A DNA stretch of 64,000 bases from Pseudomonas sp. S35 (GCF_009866765.1 NZ_CP019431.1:496001-560000), one strand, 5' to 3'; shown: positions 8,261 to 16,844, counted from the first letter of the stretch. Translations and numbers: made by a program. Notes: a model not told the origin generated them from the sequence alone.

Positions 8261-9794
8261 GCAGCCTCCAGTGTTGCTCGGCGATGCGTTGCAGGCACAG
8301 GCGAAGTTCGCCTTCGAGGGCGCGGTCTTCGATCACCGGTGGGAAGTCCTTGGCCAGCGCTGCGTGCATGGCCGCCAAGGCCGGTGGCAACGGGCGTGCA
8401 TCCTCGGCCTGGGCACGCAGCCACACGCCTTGGTTGGCGGCGAGCAAGGTGGCGGCGGCGACCTGTTCGGTCAGCTCCAGCACGCGGATCGCATCGCGGG
8501 CGGCGATGGTGCCCATGCTGACTTTGTCCTGGTTATGGCATTCGGTGGAGCGCGAAAACACACTGGCCGGCATGGTGTTTTTCAACGCTTCGGCGGTCCA
8601 GGCACTGGTGCCGATCTGCACGGCCTTGAAGCCGTGATTGATCATGGCGCGGTCGGCGGGGGCGCCGGACAGGTTGCTTGGCAGGCCGTGGTTGTAACGC
8701 ACGTCTACCAACAGCGCGAGCTGGCGGTCGAGCAGGTCGGCGACGTTGGCCACCAGGGTCTTGAGGCTGTCCATAGCGAAGGCGATATGCCCGCCGTAGA
8801 AGTGCCCGCCGTGCAGCACGCGTTCTTCTTCGGCGTCGATGATCGGGTTGTCGTTGGCGCTGTTCAGTTCGATCTCGATAAACGAACGCAGCCAGTTCAG
8901 GCTGTCGGCCAGCACGCCGAGCACATGCGGGGCGCAGCGCAGGGAGTAGCGATCCTGCAAGCGGTGCAGCGGCGCGGTCGGCGCATCAATCGCCAGATCC
9001 TTGCGCAGCCAGGCGGCGACTTGCATCTGCCCAGGGTGCGGTTTGGCGGCGAACAGGCGTTCGTCGAAGTGCTCCGGGTTGCCTTGCAGCGCGACCACGT
9101 TCAGGGCGGTGATGCGCGTGGCCAGTTGCAGCAGGTAGTCGGCGCGGGCGAAGGCCAGGCAAGCGAGGCCAGTCATCACGGCGGTGCCGTTCATCAGCGC
9201 CAGCGCCTCCTTGGGACGCAAGACCAGCGGGTCCCAGCCCAGTTCGCGATGCACATCGCCAGCCTGGCGGCGTTCGCCACGGAACATCACTTCGCGCTCT
9301 CCGGACAGGGTCGCCGCCACGTAGGACAGCGGCGTCAAGTCGCCGCTGGCGCCCACCGAGCCTTCCTCCGGGATCAGCGGCAGCACGTCGTGTTCCAGGA
9401 ACGCATGCAGGCGCTCCAGCAGCTCAACACGCACGCCGGAAACGCCGTGGCACAGCGACTGCAAGCGCGCGGCCAGTACGGCGCGGGTGGCCTGGGCGTC
9501 GAGCAGCTTGCCCAAGCCGCAACCGTGGAAGGTGTACAGGTGGCGCGGCAGTGCTTCGACGTGCTGCAACGGCACCGCCACCACGCATGAGTCGCCGTAG
9601 CCGGTGGTTACGCCGTAGATCACGCCTTCCTTGTCCAGCAGCGAGTCGAGGAACTGCGCGCCCTTGGCGATGCGCTGGCGATACGCCGCATCGCCCTGCA
9701 ACTGCGTGGGCGCCTGACGGTTGGCCAGGGCCAGCACGTCTTCGATGCGCAGGGGGCGTTCGCCAAAGGTTACCGGCTCAAGATGCGTCGTCAT
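8253..9794 (-). CDS. aromatic amino acid ammonia-lyase (HAL/TAL/PAL family)
   Basis: This 513-residue MIO enzyme deaminates an aromatic amino acid to an arylacrylate. The MIO-forming Ala149-Ser150-Gly151 sits in GSVGASGDLTPLSY, and the catalytic Tyr60 in YGVTTGYGD. By eye, the substrate-selectivity pair aligns to Phe89-His90 (YTFHGCG). Histidine lyases have Ser-His there and bacterial tyrosine lyases His-Leu. In a pigment operon with an AMP-ligase, tyrosine to 4-coumarate is the natural reaction to suspect, giving the aryl starter. The start is ATG 9794, which overlaps the acyltransferase end by 17 nt; open frame further upstream only shadows that gene. Substrate choice is inferred. Confidence 0.87.
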   Translation of the reverse strand: MTTHLEPVTFGERPLRIEDVLALANRQAPTQLQGDAAYRQRIAKGAQFLDSLLDKEGVIYGVTTGYGDSCVVAVPLQHVEALPRHLYTFHGCGLGKLLDAQATRAVLAARLQSLCHGVSGVRVELLERLHAFLEHDVLPLIPEEGSVGASGDLTPLSYVAATLSGEREVMFRGERRQAGDVHRELGWDPLVLRPKEALALMNGTAVMTGLACLAFARADYLLQLATRITALNVVALQGNPEHFDERLFAAKPHPGQMQVAAWLRKDLAIDAPTAPLHRLQDRYSLRCAPHVLGVLADSLNWLRSFIEIELNSANDNPIIDAEEERVLHGGHFYGGHIAFAMDSLKTLVANVADLLDRQLALLVDVRYNHGLPSNLSGAPADRAMINHGFKAVQIGTSAWTAEALKNTMPASVFSRSTECHNQDKVSMGTIAARDAIRVLELTEQVAAATLLAANQGVWLRAQAEDARPLPPALAAMHAALAKDFPPVIEDRALEGELRLCLQRIAEQHWRLHA

Positions 9795-10713
9795 CGGTCT
9801 TCCAGAAAGGGTAAAAGTTGAACCATTGTTGGGGCGCTTGCAGGCAGAACTGGCCCAGGCGCGCGGCGTAGCGTGCGGTCCACTGGGCGATGACCTGCTC
9901 GCGGGTGCTGCGCTTCCATTCGATAGACTGCGCGAAAGGCTCAATGCTCAGGCGATAACGGCCCTTGTGCTTGAGGCACATCAGCAGGTTGACCGGGCAT
10001 TTGAGCAGGCCGGCCAGCAGCCACGGGCCTTGGGGGAACGCGGCGTGATGGCCGAGGAAGTCCACGCGCACCGTGCGCCCGCCGTGCAGGGGCACGCGGT
10101 CGCCGGCAATCGCCAGCCACTCACCTTCGTCCAGGCGCTGGCTGAGCAGCAACATGGTCGCCGGGTCCAGCTCGCTGACCTGGATCAGGCGCAAATGGGT
10201 AGCACCGGCTTCGCCCAGCAGGCGGTTGAATTGTTCAGCATGCTTGGTGTGCACCAGCACGTTCATGGTGACCTGTTCGCCGATCTCCGCCAGCGCGCGG
10301 CACACTTCGAGGTTGCCCAGGTGCGCGCCCACCAGCATCTGCCCGCGCTCGCCACGCAGTTGCCCACGCAATTGCGCAGGGTCGTTGATTTCGATCTGTT
10401 CCAGGCGCAGCTTGCCGTTCCATACGTCGAGTTTGTCGAGCAGGGCGTCGGCGAAGGCCATGAACTGGGCAAAGACTTTGCGGTGGGAGGGGCGCAGCTC
10501 ATCGCGCCCGCTCCACTCGGCCAGGCGCTGCTGGTATTGCCAGGCGCTCTGGCGTGCGGTGCGGCCACACAGGAAAAAGTACAACACAATGCCGTACAGC
10601 ACCGGGCTCAACAGTCGGCGGCCCAGAACCTTGGCGGCGACGGCGGTGAGTTTCATCAGCCAGTAGCTGCCGCGCTCTTGGCGGTCGGCCCAGTGTTTGC
10701 TGCTGTCGCTCAT
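9778..10713 (-). CDS. LpxL/HtrB-type lysophospholipid acyltransferase
   Basis: This 311-residue membrane-associated acyltransferase has one hydrophobic N-terminal segment (SPVLYGIVLYFFLCG). It carries the HX4-E motif of the lipid A acyltransferase family in LVGAHLGNLEV, and further family patterns IAGDRVPLHGG and FPQGPWLLAGLL. It probably transfers an acyl or polyene chain to a lipid carrier. In some aryl polyene clusters this domain is fused to the glycosyltransferase encoded just upstream. Here they are separate genes with an ATGA overlap at 10710-10713. The family is certain; donor and acceptor are unknown. Confidence 0.87.
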   Translation of the reverse strand: MSDSSKHWADRQERGSYWLMKLTAVAAKVLGRRLLSPVLYGIVLYFFLCGRTARQSAWQYQQRLAEWSGRDELRPSHRKVFAQFMAFADALLDKLDVWNGKLRLEQIEINDPAQLRGQLRGERGQMLVGAHLGNLEVCRALAEIGEQVTMNVLVHTKHAEQFNRLLGEAGATHLRLIQVSELDPATMLLLSQRLDEGEWLAIAGDRVPLHGGRTVRVDFLGHHAAFPQGPWLLAGLLKCPVNLLMCLKHKGRYRLSIEPFAQSIEWKRSTREQVIAQWTARYAARLGQFCLQAPQQWFNFYPFWKTDDDAS

Positions 10714-11444
10714 GCCTGCCACCGTCGCCACAGAATCATTGGCGCGCGCACCAACATGCCGAAAAACAGCCGGGTGTGCATGGCGCTGATGCGCAGGTTG
10801 TCGTGGAACAAGCGAAAGTGCGACAGACCATCGACCGGGTAGTGCACCTGGGTCGGCAGCCAGCGCATCGGCTGGTTGCGCCAGGCCAGGCGCACCAGGA
10901 TGTCCGAGTCGAAGTCCATGCGCGTGCCGATATAGGCCGAGTCCATCAGCGCCAGCACTGGAACCAGCGGGTACACGCGAAAGCCGCACATGGAGTCGCG
11001 AATTTGCAGCGAGAGGGTGTTGATCCATACCCACACATGGGTCAGGTAGCGTGCGTACAGACGGCCTTTGGGCACGCTTTCATCGTATTCGGGGTAGCCG
11101 CAGATCACGGCGTCGGGGTGCCTGCGCGAGGTATCGAGGAAGGTCTCGACTTCGCGCAGATCGTGCTGGCCGTCGGCGTCCACTTGCAGGGCATGGGAGT
11201 AGCCCAGGCGCGCTGCTTCGCGGAAACCGGCCATCACCGCGCCGCCCTTGCCTTGGTTGTGAGGCAGGGTCAGCAGGGTGACGTTATCCAGGCTCGCCAA
11301 TTGCGCCAATACCGCCGCGCACGCCGCGCTGCTGCCGTCGTCTACCAGCAGGCACGGCAGGCCGCTGTTCAACAGGCTGCTCACCACGGCGGGCACGGCG
11401 GCTTCATGGTTATAGACCGGGATCAGGGCACAGGGCTTATGCAT
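10710..11444 (-). CDS. GT2-family glycosyltransferase
   Basis: This is a 244-residue family 2 glycosyltransferase. It starts with CALIPVYNHE, carries LVDDGSS and LPHNQGKGGAV, and has a DADGQHD motif in place of DXD, as in dolichol-phosphate-mannose-type enzymes. It is predicted to be cytoplasmic or peripheral at the inner membrane and to attach a sugar to the polyene or its lipid anchor. The ATG is 8 nt inside the end of the ligase-dehydratase gene, and the stop overlaps the acyltransferase start. The sugar and acceptor cannot be read from the sequence. Confidence 0.88.
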   Translation of the reverse strand: MHKPCALIPVYNHEAAVPAVVSSLLNSGLPCLLVDDGSSAACAAVLAQLASLDNVTLLTLPHNQGKGGAVMAGFREAARLGYSHALQVDADGQHDLREVETFLDTSRRHPDAVICGYPEYDESVPKGRLYARYLTHVWVWINTLSLQIRDSMCGFRVYPLVPVLALMDSAYIGTRMDFDSDILVRLAWRNQPMRWLPTQVHYPVDGLSHFRLFHDNLRISAMHTRLFFGMLVRAPMILWRRWQA

Positions 11445-13107
11445 GCTCGGCCACCAATTGGATCCGGCCGCTGGAACACGCCGCGACGCCGTTGCGGTAG
11501 GCGAAGTACAGCTTGCCGCGCTCCCGGTCGAAGCGCAGGTGCAGTTCGATACGGTCGCCGGGGCGCACCAGTTGCTGGAACTTGAGCACCTCCATGCCCG
11601 CGAAGGTCGGCGGCACGTCGAGCAAGTGTTGGCCGAGGTTGAACGCCCATTCCACCTGCACCACGCCCGGCAGCACCGGGGTGACCGGGAAGTGCCCGCT
11701 GAAGTAGGCCAGGTCCGGCGGTACGCTCAGTTGCAGGGTCCATTCGCCATTGGTTTCGACTTGCTCAAGCACTTCCGGCGCTTTCGGTCGGGGTGCCAGC
11801 AACAGCGCGGCGACATCCGCCTGGGGCAGTTTGCCCTGGGCATTCAGTGGCAGTTGGCGCAGCAAGCGCCAGCGACGCGGCAAGGCCAGCGCTTCGCAAT
11901 GCTGGCTCAGGTGCTGGCGCAGGGCTTGAGTCACGTGGCGCCGGCCTTGGTTGCGCAGGGCGTGAAGGCCATCGGCACTCAGCACCACCAGGGCGCCCAG
12001 GGACGCGCGGTTCTCCTGCACCACGCCCAGGCGTGTTTCGGCGACCCAGGGGTGGCTCATCAGCGCCTGTTCGAGCATGGGCAGGGAGATGCGTTTTTCT
12101 TCCAGCTTGACGATACGGTCCAGGCGGCCAAGCAGCTCGAAGCGGCCATCGGCATGGATGTTTGCCGCGTCGGCAGTCTGCTCGATGTGCCCGGCAGGCA
12201 GGTAAGGCGAGGCAATGCGCAGGGCGCCGTCGGCGTCCTGGCTCAGCTGTACGTCGGCGAACGGCTGCCAGGGTTGCGCACCCTGGCGCCAGGCGATGCC
12301 GCCGGTTTCCGAGCTGCCGAGGATTTCCGTTGGCCATTGCTGCAAACGGTCGAACAGGCTGTCGGCGGCCTCGGCAGGCAGGGCCCCGCCGGAGGAAAAC
12401 ACCCGTGAAACGCGGCTCAGTGCGGGCCAGTCGAGGTTGTCGCCCATCCGTTTGAGCAGCGCCGGGCTGCCCACCCAGGCGAACTGCGCGTGCTCGCGGC
12501 TGGCGCGTTGCACGTCTTCGGGAAATGCCAGTTGCTTGCGCACAAATGTGCGGCCGGCGCACAACGGCCACAGCACGCGGAACAACAGGCCGTAGATATG
12601 TTGGGTGGCGACGCTGCCGATGATGCAGGCGCCTTCAAGGTCGGCGCCCCACAGCGTTTCCAGGGCCTCAACTTCGTTGGCCAGTTGGCGCAGGGTTTTG
12701 TCGATGCGCTTGGGTTCGCCGCTGGACCCGGAGGTGCACAGGCTCAGTTGGCAGGCATCCAGGTCCAATACTGCCGGGCTCAACGGTGCTTGGTAGAGCG
12801 CGTGCAGGTCTGCCGTTTCGACCAGCCAGCCGTCCACGGCATCGGCCCAGCGTTGGCGGGTCTGGGGTTGTAAGTCGGCAGGCAGCAGCACGCTGACCCC
12901 GGCGCGCCAGGCGCCCAGCAGGGCAATCGCCATGACCCCGGCGTCTTCCAGGTGCACGGCCAGGCGACGAATGCCGCGCGCTTGCAAGCCCGCAGCCAGG
13001 CTGAGGGATTGTTCCCACAACTGGGCGTGATTCATTGCAGGTTCGGTCGTGACCCAACGCTGTTGCAGCGGCTCAAGCAGCAAGTGCTCAAGTTTCAACC
13101 CATTCAT
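11437..13107 (-). CDS. AMP-dependent aryl/acyl ligase fused to FabZ-like dehydratase
   Basis: This is a 556-residue two-domain protein. Residues 1 to about 450 form an ANL-superfamily adenylating enzyme, with the phosphate loop [15 protein letters not shown], the A5-type motif [13 protein letters not shown] and the A8-type hinge [17 protein letters not shown]. Residues about 453-556 form a hotdog dehydratase with [14 protein letters not shown], where His is near 472 and a conserved Glu near 486. The ligase would adenylate an aryl acid and load it on an ACP (ApeH role). The dehydratase corresponds to ApeI. In the studied clusters I remember, these are separate proteins, so the fusion is notable. 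The start is ATG 13107, overlapping the upstream stop. Confidence 0.88.
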   Translation of the reverse strand: MNGLKLEHLLLEPLQQRWVTTEPAMNHAQLWEQSLSLAAGLQARGIRRLAVHLEDAGVMAIALLGAWRAGVSVLLPADLQPQTRQRWADAVDGWLVETADLHALYQAPLSPAVLDLDACQLSLCTSGSSGEPKRIDKTLRQLANEVEALETLWGADLEGACIIGSVATQHIYGLLFRVLWPLCAGRTFVRKQLAFPEDVQRASREHAQFAWVGSPALLKRMGDNLDWPALSRVSRVFSSGGALPAEAADSLFDRLQQWPTEILGSSETGGIAWRQGAQPWQPFADVQLSQDADGALRIASPYLPAGHIEQTADAANIHADGRFELLGRLDRIVKLEEKRISLPMLEQALMSHPWVAETRLGVVQENRASLGALVVLSADGLHALRNQGRRHVTQALRQHLSQHCEALALPRRWRLLRQLPLNAQGKLPQADVAALLLAPRPKAPEVLEQVETNGEWTLQLSVPPDLAYFSGHFPVTPVLPGVVQVEWAFNLGQHLLDVPPTFAGMEVLKFQQLVRPGDRIELHLRFDRERGKLYFAYRNGVAACSSGRIQLVAEHA

Positions 13108-13649
13108 ACGCGGCCTCGAACCCTTTGTCGTACCAGCCATTCCACGGCAAACAACAGCCCCATCAGCCCGTAGGCGATCAGGCCGTTGTACAACGTCCAC
13201 CAGCTCAGCGGCGCCCATAGGGTGAGGGCGGCGGCGAGCAGGCCATTACACAGAAAAAACGCGCTCCACACTACGGTGACCCGGCGCGTATACACAATTG
13301 CATGGGGCGGCAACTCCGGGTCGGTCATGCGGGCCAGGCGCTCGACCATCGGCGGGCCGTATTTCAGGCTCAGGCCAAACAGCGCCAGCATGAACGCGCT
13401 GACCAGGCTCGGGTACCAGCGCAACAGGTGCGGGTTGTCGAACCACGCCAGCAACAGGCAAAACACGATTACCGCCAACGCCATCCAGCGACTGCCCGGG
13501 CGGCGCGCGCCCGTGAATGCACGCAGCAGCCACAGGCTGCCCAGCAGCAGGCCGAATTGCCACGGTGCAAAGTGCTCGGTGCCGTAATACACCGCAAAGG
13601 GGTACAGCAGCCCCGCCAGCAACAGGCCAAGGCCGATCAGTCGGCTCAT
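13104..13649 (-). CDS. COG4648-like integral membrane protein of APE cluster
   Basis: This is a 181-residue hydrophobic protein with about five to six membrane helices, including LIGLGLLLAGLLYPFAVYY, WMALAVIVFCLLLAWF and TLYNGLIAYGLMGLLFAVEW. No catalytic motif is visible. Proteins of this size and topology lie between the ACP and AMP-ligase genes in many aryl polyene clusters. They may help couple the cytoplasmic synthase to the membrane. It joins both neighbours by ATGA overlaps. The function is unknown. Confidence 0.75.
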   Translation of the reverse strand: MSRLIGLGLLLAGLLYPFAVYYGTEHFAPWQFGLLLGSLWLLRAFTGARRPGSRWMALAVIVFCLLLAWFDNPHLLRWYPSLVSAFMLALFGLSLKYGPPMVERLARMTDPELPPHAIVYTRRVTVVWSAFFLCNGLLAAALTLWAPLSWWTLYNGLIAYGLMGLLFAVEWLVRQRVRGRV

Positions 13650-13900
13650 GCGGCGGGCTGGACCAGGCGGAACACCGCCTCAACCACGTCGTTTACGGTG
13701 CGGACCGCCTTGAACTCTTCGGCGGCGATCTTTTTACCGGTCTGGCGCTTTATATGGTCGATCAAGTCGACGGCATCGATGCTGTCGATTTCCAGGTCCT
13801 GGTACAGGTTGGCGTCGAGGGTGACGCGCTCCGGGGGGAGTTCAAACAGTTCCACCAAGGCGTCGCGCAGGGTGTTGAAAATATCGTCACGAGTTTGCAT
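13646..13900 (-). CDS. apeF: acyl carrier protein (second APE ACP)
   Basis: This is an 84-residue acidic four-helix carrier protein with the phosphopantetheine site Ser40 in LEIDSIDAVDLIDHIK. It would carry either the aryl starter or the extending polyene chain. It follows the other ACP gene by only 9 nt and overlaps the membrane protein gene by 4 nt. Aryl polyene clusters usually have two ACPs (ApeE and ApeF). Which one is ApeF is assigned here only by order. Confidence 0.9.
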   Translation of the reverse strand: MQTRDDIFNTLRDALVELFELPPERVTLDANLYQDLEIDSIDAVDLIDHIKRQTGKKIAAEEFKAVRTVNDVVEAVFRLVQPAA

Positions 13901-13909
13901 GGTCCGGTC

Positions 13910-14179
13910 TCAAGCTGCCTGTCTGGCTGTGACGAACGCCGCAAGGCAGGCCACGTTGGTGAAGTGATTACGGGTGTCCTTGGCGTCGGCATCTATCTTG
14001 ATGCCGTACGTTTTCTGGATCGCCAGGCCCAATTCCAGGGCATCTACCGAATCCAGGCCAAGGCCTTCGCCGAACAGGGTTTGGTCGCTACCGATGTCGT
14101 CGACGCTGATGTCTTCCAGGCCCAGGGCATCGATGATCAGTTGTTTTATCTCTTGCTCAAGGCGGTGTTGGTCGCTCAT
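13910..14179 (-). CDS. apeE: acyl carrier protein (first APE ACP)
   Basis: This is an 89-residue carrier protein with Ser44 in the motif GLGLDSVDALELGLAIQ. The helix II motif resembles ACPs of type II polyketide and polyene systems more than housekeeping AcpP. In the Xenorhabdus system, as recalled, ApeE accepts the aryl starter from the ligase. Its first 23 nt overlap the end of the PlsC-like acyltransferase gene. Symbol by order in the cluster. Confidence 0.9.
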   Translation of the reverse strand: MSDQHRLEQEIKQLIIDALGLEDISVDDIGSDQTLFGEGLGLDSVDALELGLAIQKTYGIKIDADAKDTRNHFTNVACLAAFVTARQAA

Positions 14180-14969
14180 CTTCGGCGAGCTCCTTAATAA
14201 AATAGTGGTGCAGGTGATCGTTGAGCTTGCGCGAGGCCTGGGGCGCGGGCCCCAGTGTTGCGAACGCCTGTGGTTCTATATCGGCACCCACACGCAAACT
14301 GAAGTGCACGCGGCATTTCGGGATGCGATACCAGGGTTCGGCCTTGGTCAGGGTCGTGGGACGGACCTTGATCACCACGGGGGTGATGATTGTCGCACCG
14401 CGCAGCGCAATGGCGGCGCCGCCGCGATGAAAGGCAGGTGCCGCGCCGGGTGTGGTGCGAGTGCCTTCGGGAAAGATGATCAGGGTTTGGCCGCTGCGCA
14501 GGGCATCGGCGGCGGCGTCGAGCATCTCGGCGCTGCCGTCGTTGCTGATGTAACCGGCGTCGCGTACCGGCCCGCGGGTGAACGGGTTTTGCCACAGGCT
14601 CTGTTTGACCACGCAGTTGGCCTGGCGCACCAGGCCGATCAAAAACACCACGTCGATCAGCGACGGGTGGTTGGCGATGATCATCTGGCCGGGGCGGCCG
14701 AGGTTTTCGGCGCCTTCGACGCTATAGGTCAGCACGCCGGCGCGCTGCATCAAGCGGATGAAAAACCAGAACAGCCAACTGATGGTGTGACGGGCGCGAC
14801 GGCGGTGGTTGGCAGCGTCTCCCGGCAGGCAACTGAGCAGCGGGAACACGAGCAAACGCAGGCATAGCCCACCGAAGCCGAACAGCGCGAAGCTGGCGGC
14901 GGTCGAGAACAGGCGCCAGTAATAGGCGTCCCGTGGCTTGTCGGTCAGGGCTTGCGTTGCCAGTTCCAT
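14157..14969 (-). CDS. PlsC-like 1-acylglycerol-3-phosphate acyltransferase family protein
   Basis: This 270-residue membrane acyltransferase has the HX4D motif in ANHPSLID, FPEGTRTTPG as the second motif and a hydrophobic N-terminal helix. It is likely to use acyl- or polyene-ACP as donor and a lipid as acceptor, giving the cluster a second acyltransferase besides the LpxL-type one. The start is ATG 14969, with GGAAG upstream; it lies 25 nt inside the preceding gene. Longer in-frame extensions only shadow that gene. Confidence 0.86.
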   Translation of the reverse strand: MELATQALTDKPRDAYYWRLFSTAASFALFGFGGLCLRLLVFPLLSCLPGDAANHRRRARHTISWLFWFFIRLMQRAGVLTYSVEGAENLGRPGQMIIANHPSLIDVVFLIGLVRQANCVVKQSLWQNPFTRGPVRDAGYISNDGSAEMLDAAADALRSGQTLIIFPEGTRTTPGAAPAFHRGGAAIALRGATIITPVVIKVRPTTLTKAEPWYRIPKCRVHFSLRVGADIEPQAFATLGPAPQASRKLNDHLHHYFIKELAEDERPTPP

Positions 14970-15664
14970 ACGCGGTTCTTCCAGGCATGTTGGCAGGCGC
15001 CCTGTTCGGTGAGCAGGGTGCGCAGCAGGGTCAGGGCGTGGGGCCACTGGGTTTGAGTGGGTTGGACAGTGCCGGGCGTGAGTTCCAGTTGCCACTCGTC
15101 GCCTGGGGTCAGCAGCAGGCCTAAGGCGTAGGGAAAGGGCACATCGACGATCCAGTTGGCGTAGGCCTCGGGCGGTTGCTCTTCGGTGATCACCAGCAAG
15201 ACGGCCGGGGCGCCTTCGTTGAGTAGCGCGGCTGCTTCGAGCATGCCGTGCTCCAGGCCGTCGCCGGCGGCGGCCAGGGCAGTCATTTCGCTGGTTTCAT
15301 TACGCAGGATTGACCACAGGCCAATGACCGCGTTGTGCACCGAGAGGCTGAACTGGGTCGGCGACAGTGGCTGGTCGTTCGCCAGGTCGCTGAGGATGTC
15401 GAGGGTGCGTGGGGTTTCGCCATGCCGGGAAATAAACACCAGCGGCAGGTCCTGCAAGCCCTCGGCCAGCGGCCAGCCCACACTGAAGGCCATGCGCGCC
15501 AGGCGGCTCAGGCGCCGGCGCTGCATGGCCGGCAAGAATGACACGTCGGGCGAAGCATCGCTGGCGGGCAGCAACACCGGGGCCTGGCACCAAGCGTGCC
15601 AGTCGTGCGCACTTTCCAGGCCGGGAGCCCAGGCGCGCCATTGGGCGATGTTGAAGTTGATCAC
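14945..15664 (-). CDS. apeC: beta-ketoacyl synthase chain-length factor
   Basis: This 239-residue truncated ketosynthase-like protein begins with a GTG at 15664. The stretch FSLSVHNAVIGLWSI occupies the place of the KS nucleophile loop but has no cysteine, and the C-terminal KS half with its two histidines is absent. This fits the Ketoacyl-synt_2 family of chain-length factors. They form a heterodimer with the active ketosynthase (ApeO, encoded near the left end) and set the polyene length. It is the first gene of the operon. The ribosome binding site is weak. Confidence 0.82.
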   Translation of the reverse strand: MINFNIAQWRAWAPGLESAHDWHAWCQAPVLLPASDASPDVSFLPAMQRRRLSRLARMAFSVGWPLAEGLQDLPLVFISRHGETPRTLDILSDLANDQPLSPTQFSLSVHNAVIGLWSILRNETSEMTALAAAGDGLEHGMLEAAALLNEGAPAVLLVITEEQPPEAYANWIVDVPFPYALGLLLTPGDEWQLELTPGTVQPTQTQWPHALTLLRTLLTEQGACQHAWKNRVWNWQRKP

Positions 15665-16001
15665 TGAGAAGTTATCCCGCCCCTGCGGGCTTCCATGTGC
15701 GGCGTTTGGCCCCGAAAACCGGGACAGGGAGCATTCGCCGAATGGCGCGCATTATCCCGGTGCTGTGGGGTTCTAGCAAACTTTGGTAAAGATTTGTTCA
15801 AGGCGGATGACAAACAGGGCGGAAAGATTTACCGATTGTCCTATACCCACGGCCGGGTTGGATTGTCGGACCGGTCCTATTCATTTGTACGCGAGGTGCT
15901 TCAGCGTTGTGCTAATGCAGCCGTGCATGGATGAACGAGGTAGCTAACAGGCGCTTTTGCCCTCTACACTCGGACATTCATTGATACACGGAGGTTTTTC
16001 C
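15665..16001. promoter_or_regulatory. divergent intergenic region with candidate APE operon promoter
   Basis: These 337 bases separate the divergent APE operon and parA-like gene. On the minus strand TTTGCT (15780-15775) and GATAAT (15756-15751) are 18 nt apart and could be the sigma-70 promoter of the APE operon, giving a leader of roughly 80 nt. A clear ribosome binding site, GGAGG, precedes the parA ATG by 7 nt. No regulator gene or strong operator was recognised. A small open frame in the region has no family features and was not called. Confidence 0.35.
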
Positions 16002-16772
16002 ATGCGGCGCGTGGTGTTCAATCAAAAAGGCGGCGTGGGCAAGTCCAGCATCGCCTGCAACCTGGCGGCGGTCAGTGCCAGCGAAGGCTATCGAACCCTG
16101 TTGGTGGACCTCGATGCACAAGCCAATTCGACCCAGTACCTCACCGGTCTGACTGGCGATGATATCCCCATGGGGATCGCCGATTTTTTCAAGCAAACCC
16201 TGTCTTCCGGGCCGTTTTCGAAGAAAAACAAGGTCGATATCTACGAAACTCCGTTCGATAACCTGCATGTGATCACCGCGACCGCTGAGCTGGCAGACCT
16301 GCAGCCCAAGCTTGAGGCCAAGCACAAGATCAACAAACTGCGAAAGCTGCTGGATGAACTGAGCGAAGGTTACGACCGGATTTACCTGGATACCCCGCCG
16401 GCCCTGAATTTTTATGCGGTTTCGGCGCTGATCGCTGCCGATCGCGTGTTGATTCCCTTCGATTGCGACAGTTTCTCCCGCCAGGCCCTGTATGGCCTGT
16501 TGCGTGAAATCGAAGAATTGAAAGACGACCACAACGAAGGCCTCGAAGTGGAGGGCATCGTGGTCAACCAGTTCCAGGCACGGGCGAGCCTGCCGCAGCA
16601 GATGCTGGATGAGTTGATCGCCGAAGGCTTGCCGGTGCTGCCGGTGTACCTGGCCAGCTCGGTGCGTATGCGTGAGTCGCACCAGGAGAGCAAGCCGCTG
16701 ATCCACCTGGACCCACGGCATAAGCTGACGCAGCAGTTTGTGGAGTTGCACAACTTGCTGGAAAACGCCTGA
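16002..16772 (+). CDS. ParA-family ATPase, orphan
   Basis: This 256-residue ParA/MinD-type ATPase has the deviant Walker A FNQKGGVGKSS (residues 5-15), LVDLDAQANST as Walker A' and the switch-like YLDTPPALNF. The GGAGG before ATG 16002 supports this start over an upstream TTG. No parB, parS-like repeat or plasmid gene lies nearby, and the gene keeps what I recall as its chromosomal place near selO in Pseudomonas (PA5028). It is therefore unlikely to be the chromosome-partition ParA. Orphan ParAs often position chemotaxis or other protein clusters; which cargo applies here is unknown. Confidence 0.86.
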   Translation: MRRVVFNQKGGVGKSSIACNLAAVSASEGYRTLLVDLDAQANSTQYLTGLTGDDIPMGIADFFKQTLSSGPFSKKNKVDIYETPFDNLHVITATAELADLQPKLEAKHKINKLRKLLDELSEGYDRIYLDTPPALNFYAVSALIAADRVLIPFDCDSFSRQALYGLLREIEELKDDHNEGLEVEGIVVNQFQARASLPQQMLDELIAEGLPVLPVYLASSVRMRESHQESKPLIHLDPRHKLTQQFVELHNLLENA

Positions 16773-16774
16773 CC

Positions 16775-16817
16775 TGTGGGAGGGGCGGTGCGACGTTTCG
16801 ACTTGCCCCCTCCCACA
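16775..16817. repeat. single REP palindrome
   Basis: An imperfect hairpin starts TGTGGGAGGGGCGG and ends TTGCCCCCTCCCACA, with the variant core GGTGCGACGTTTCGAC. It lies between the convergent parA-like and trxC genes, where it could end transcripts from both sides. The core matches the unusual REP half inside the LolA-like gene. Confidence 0.8.
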
Positions 16818-16844
16818 CTGTCCAGCGTTGTCCTCAAGGTTCGG

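Noticed and set aside
15695..15934. Small plus-strand open frame before parA
   Set aside because: No ribosome binding site, no family features, and it covers the probable promoter of the divergent operon.
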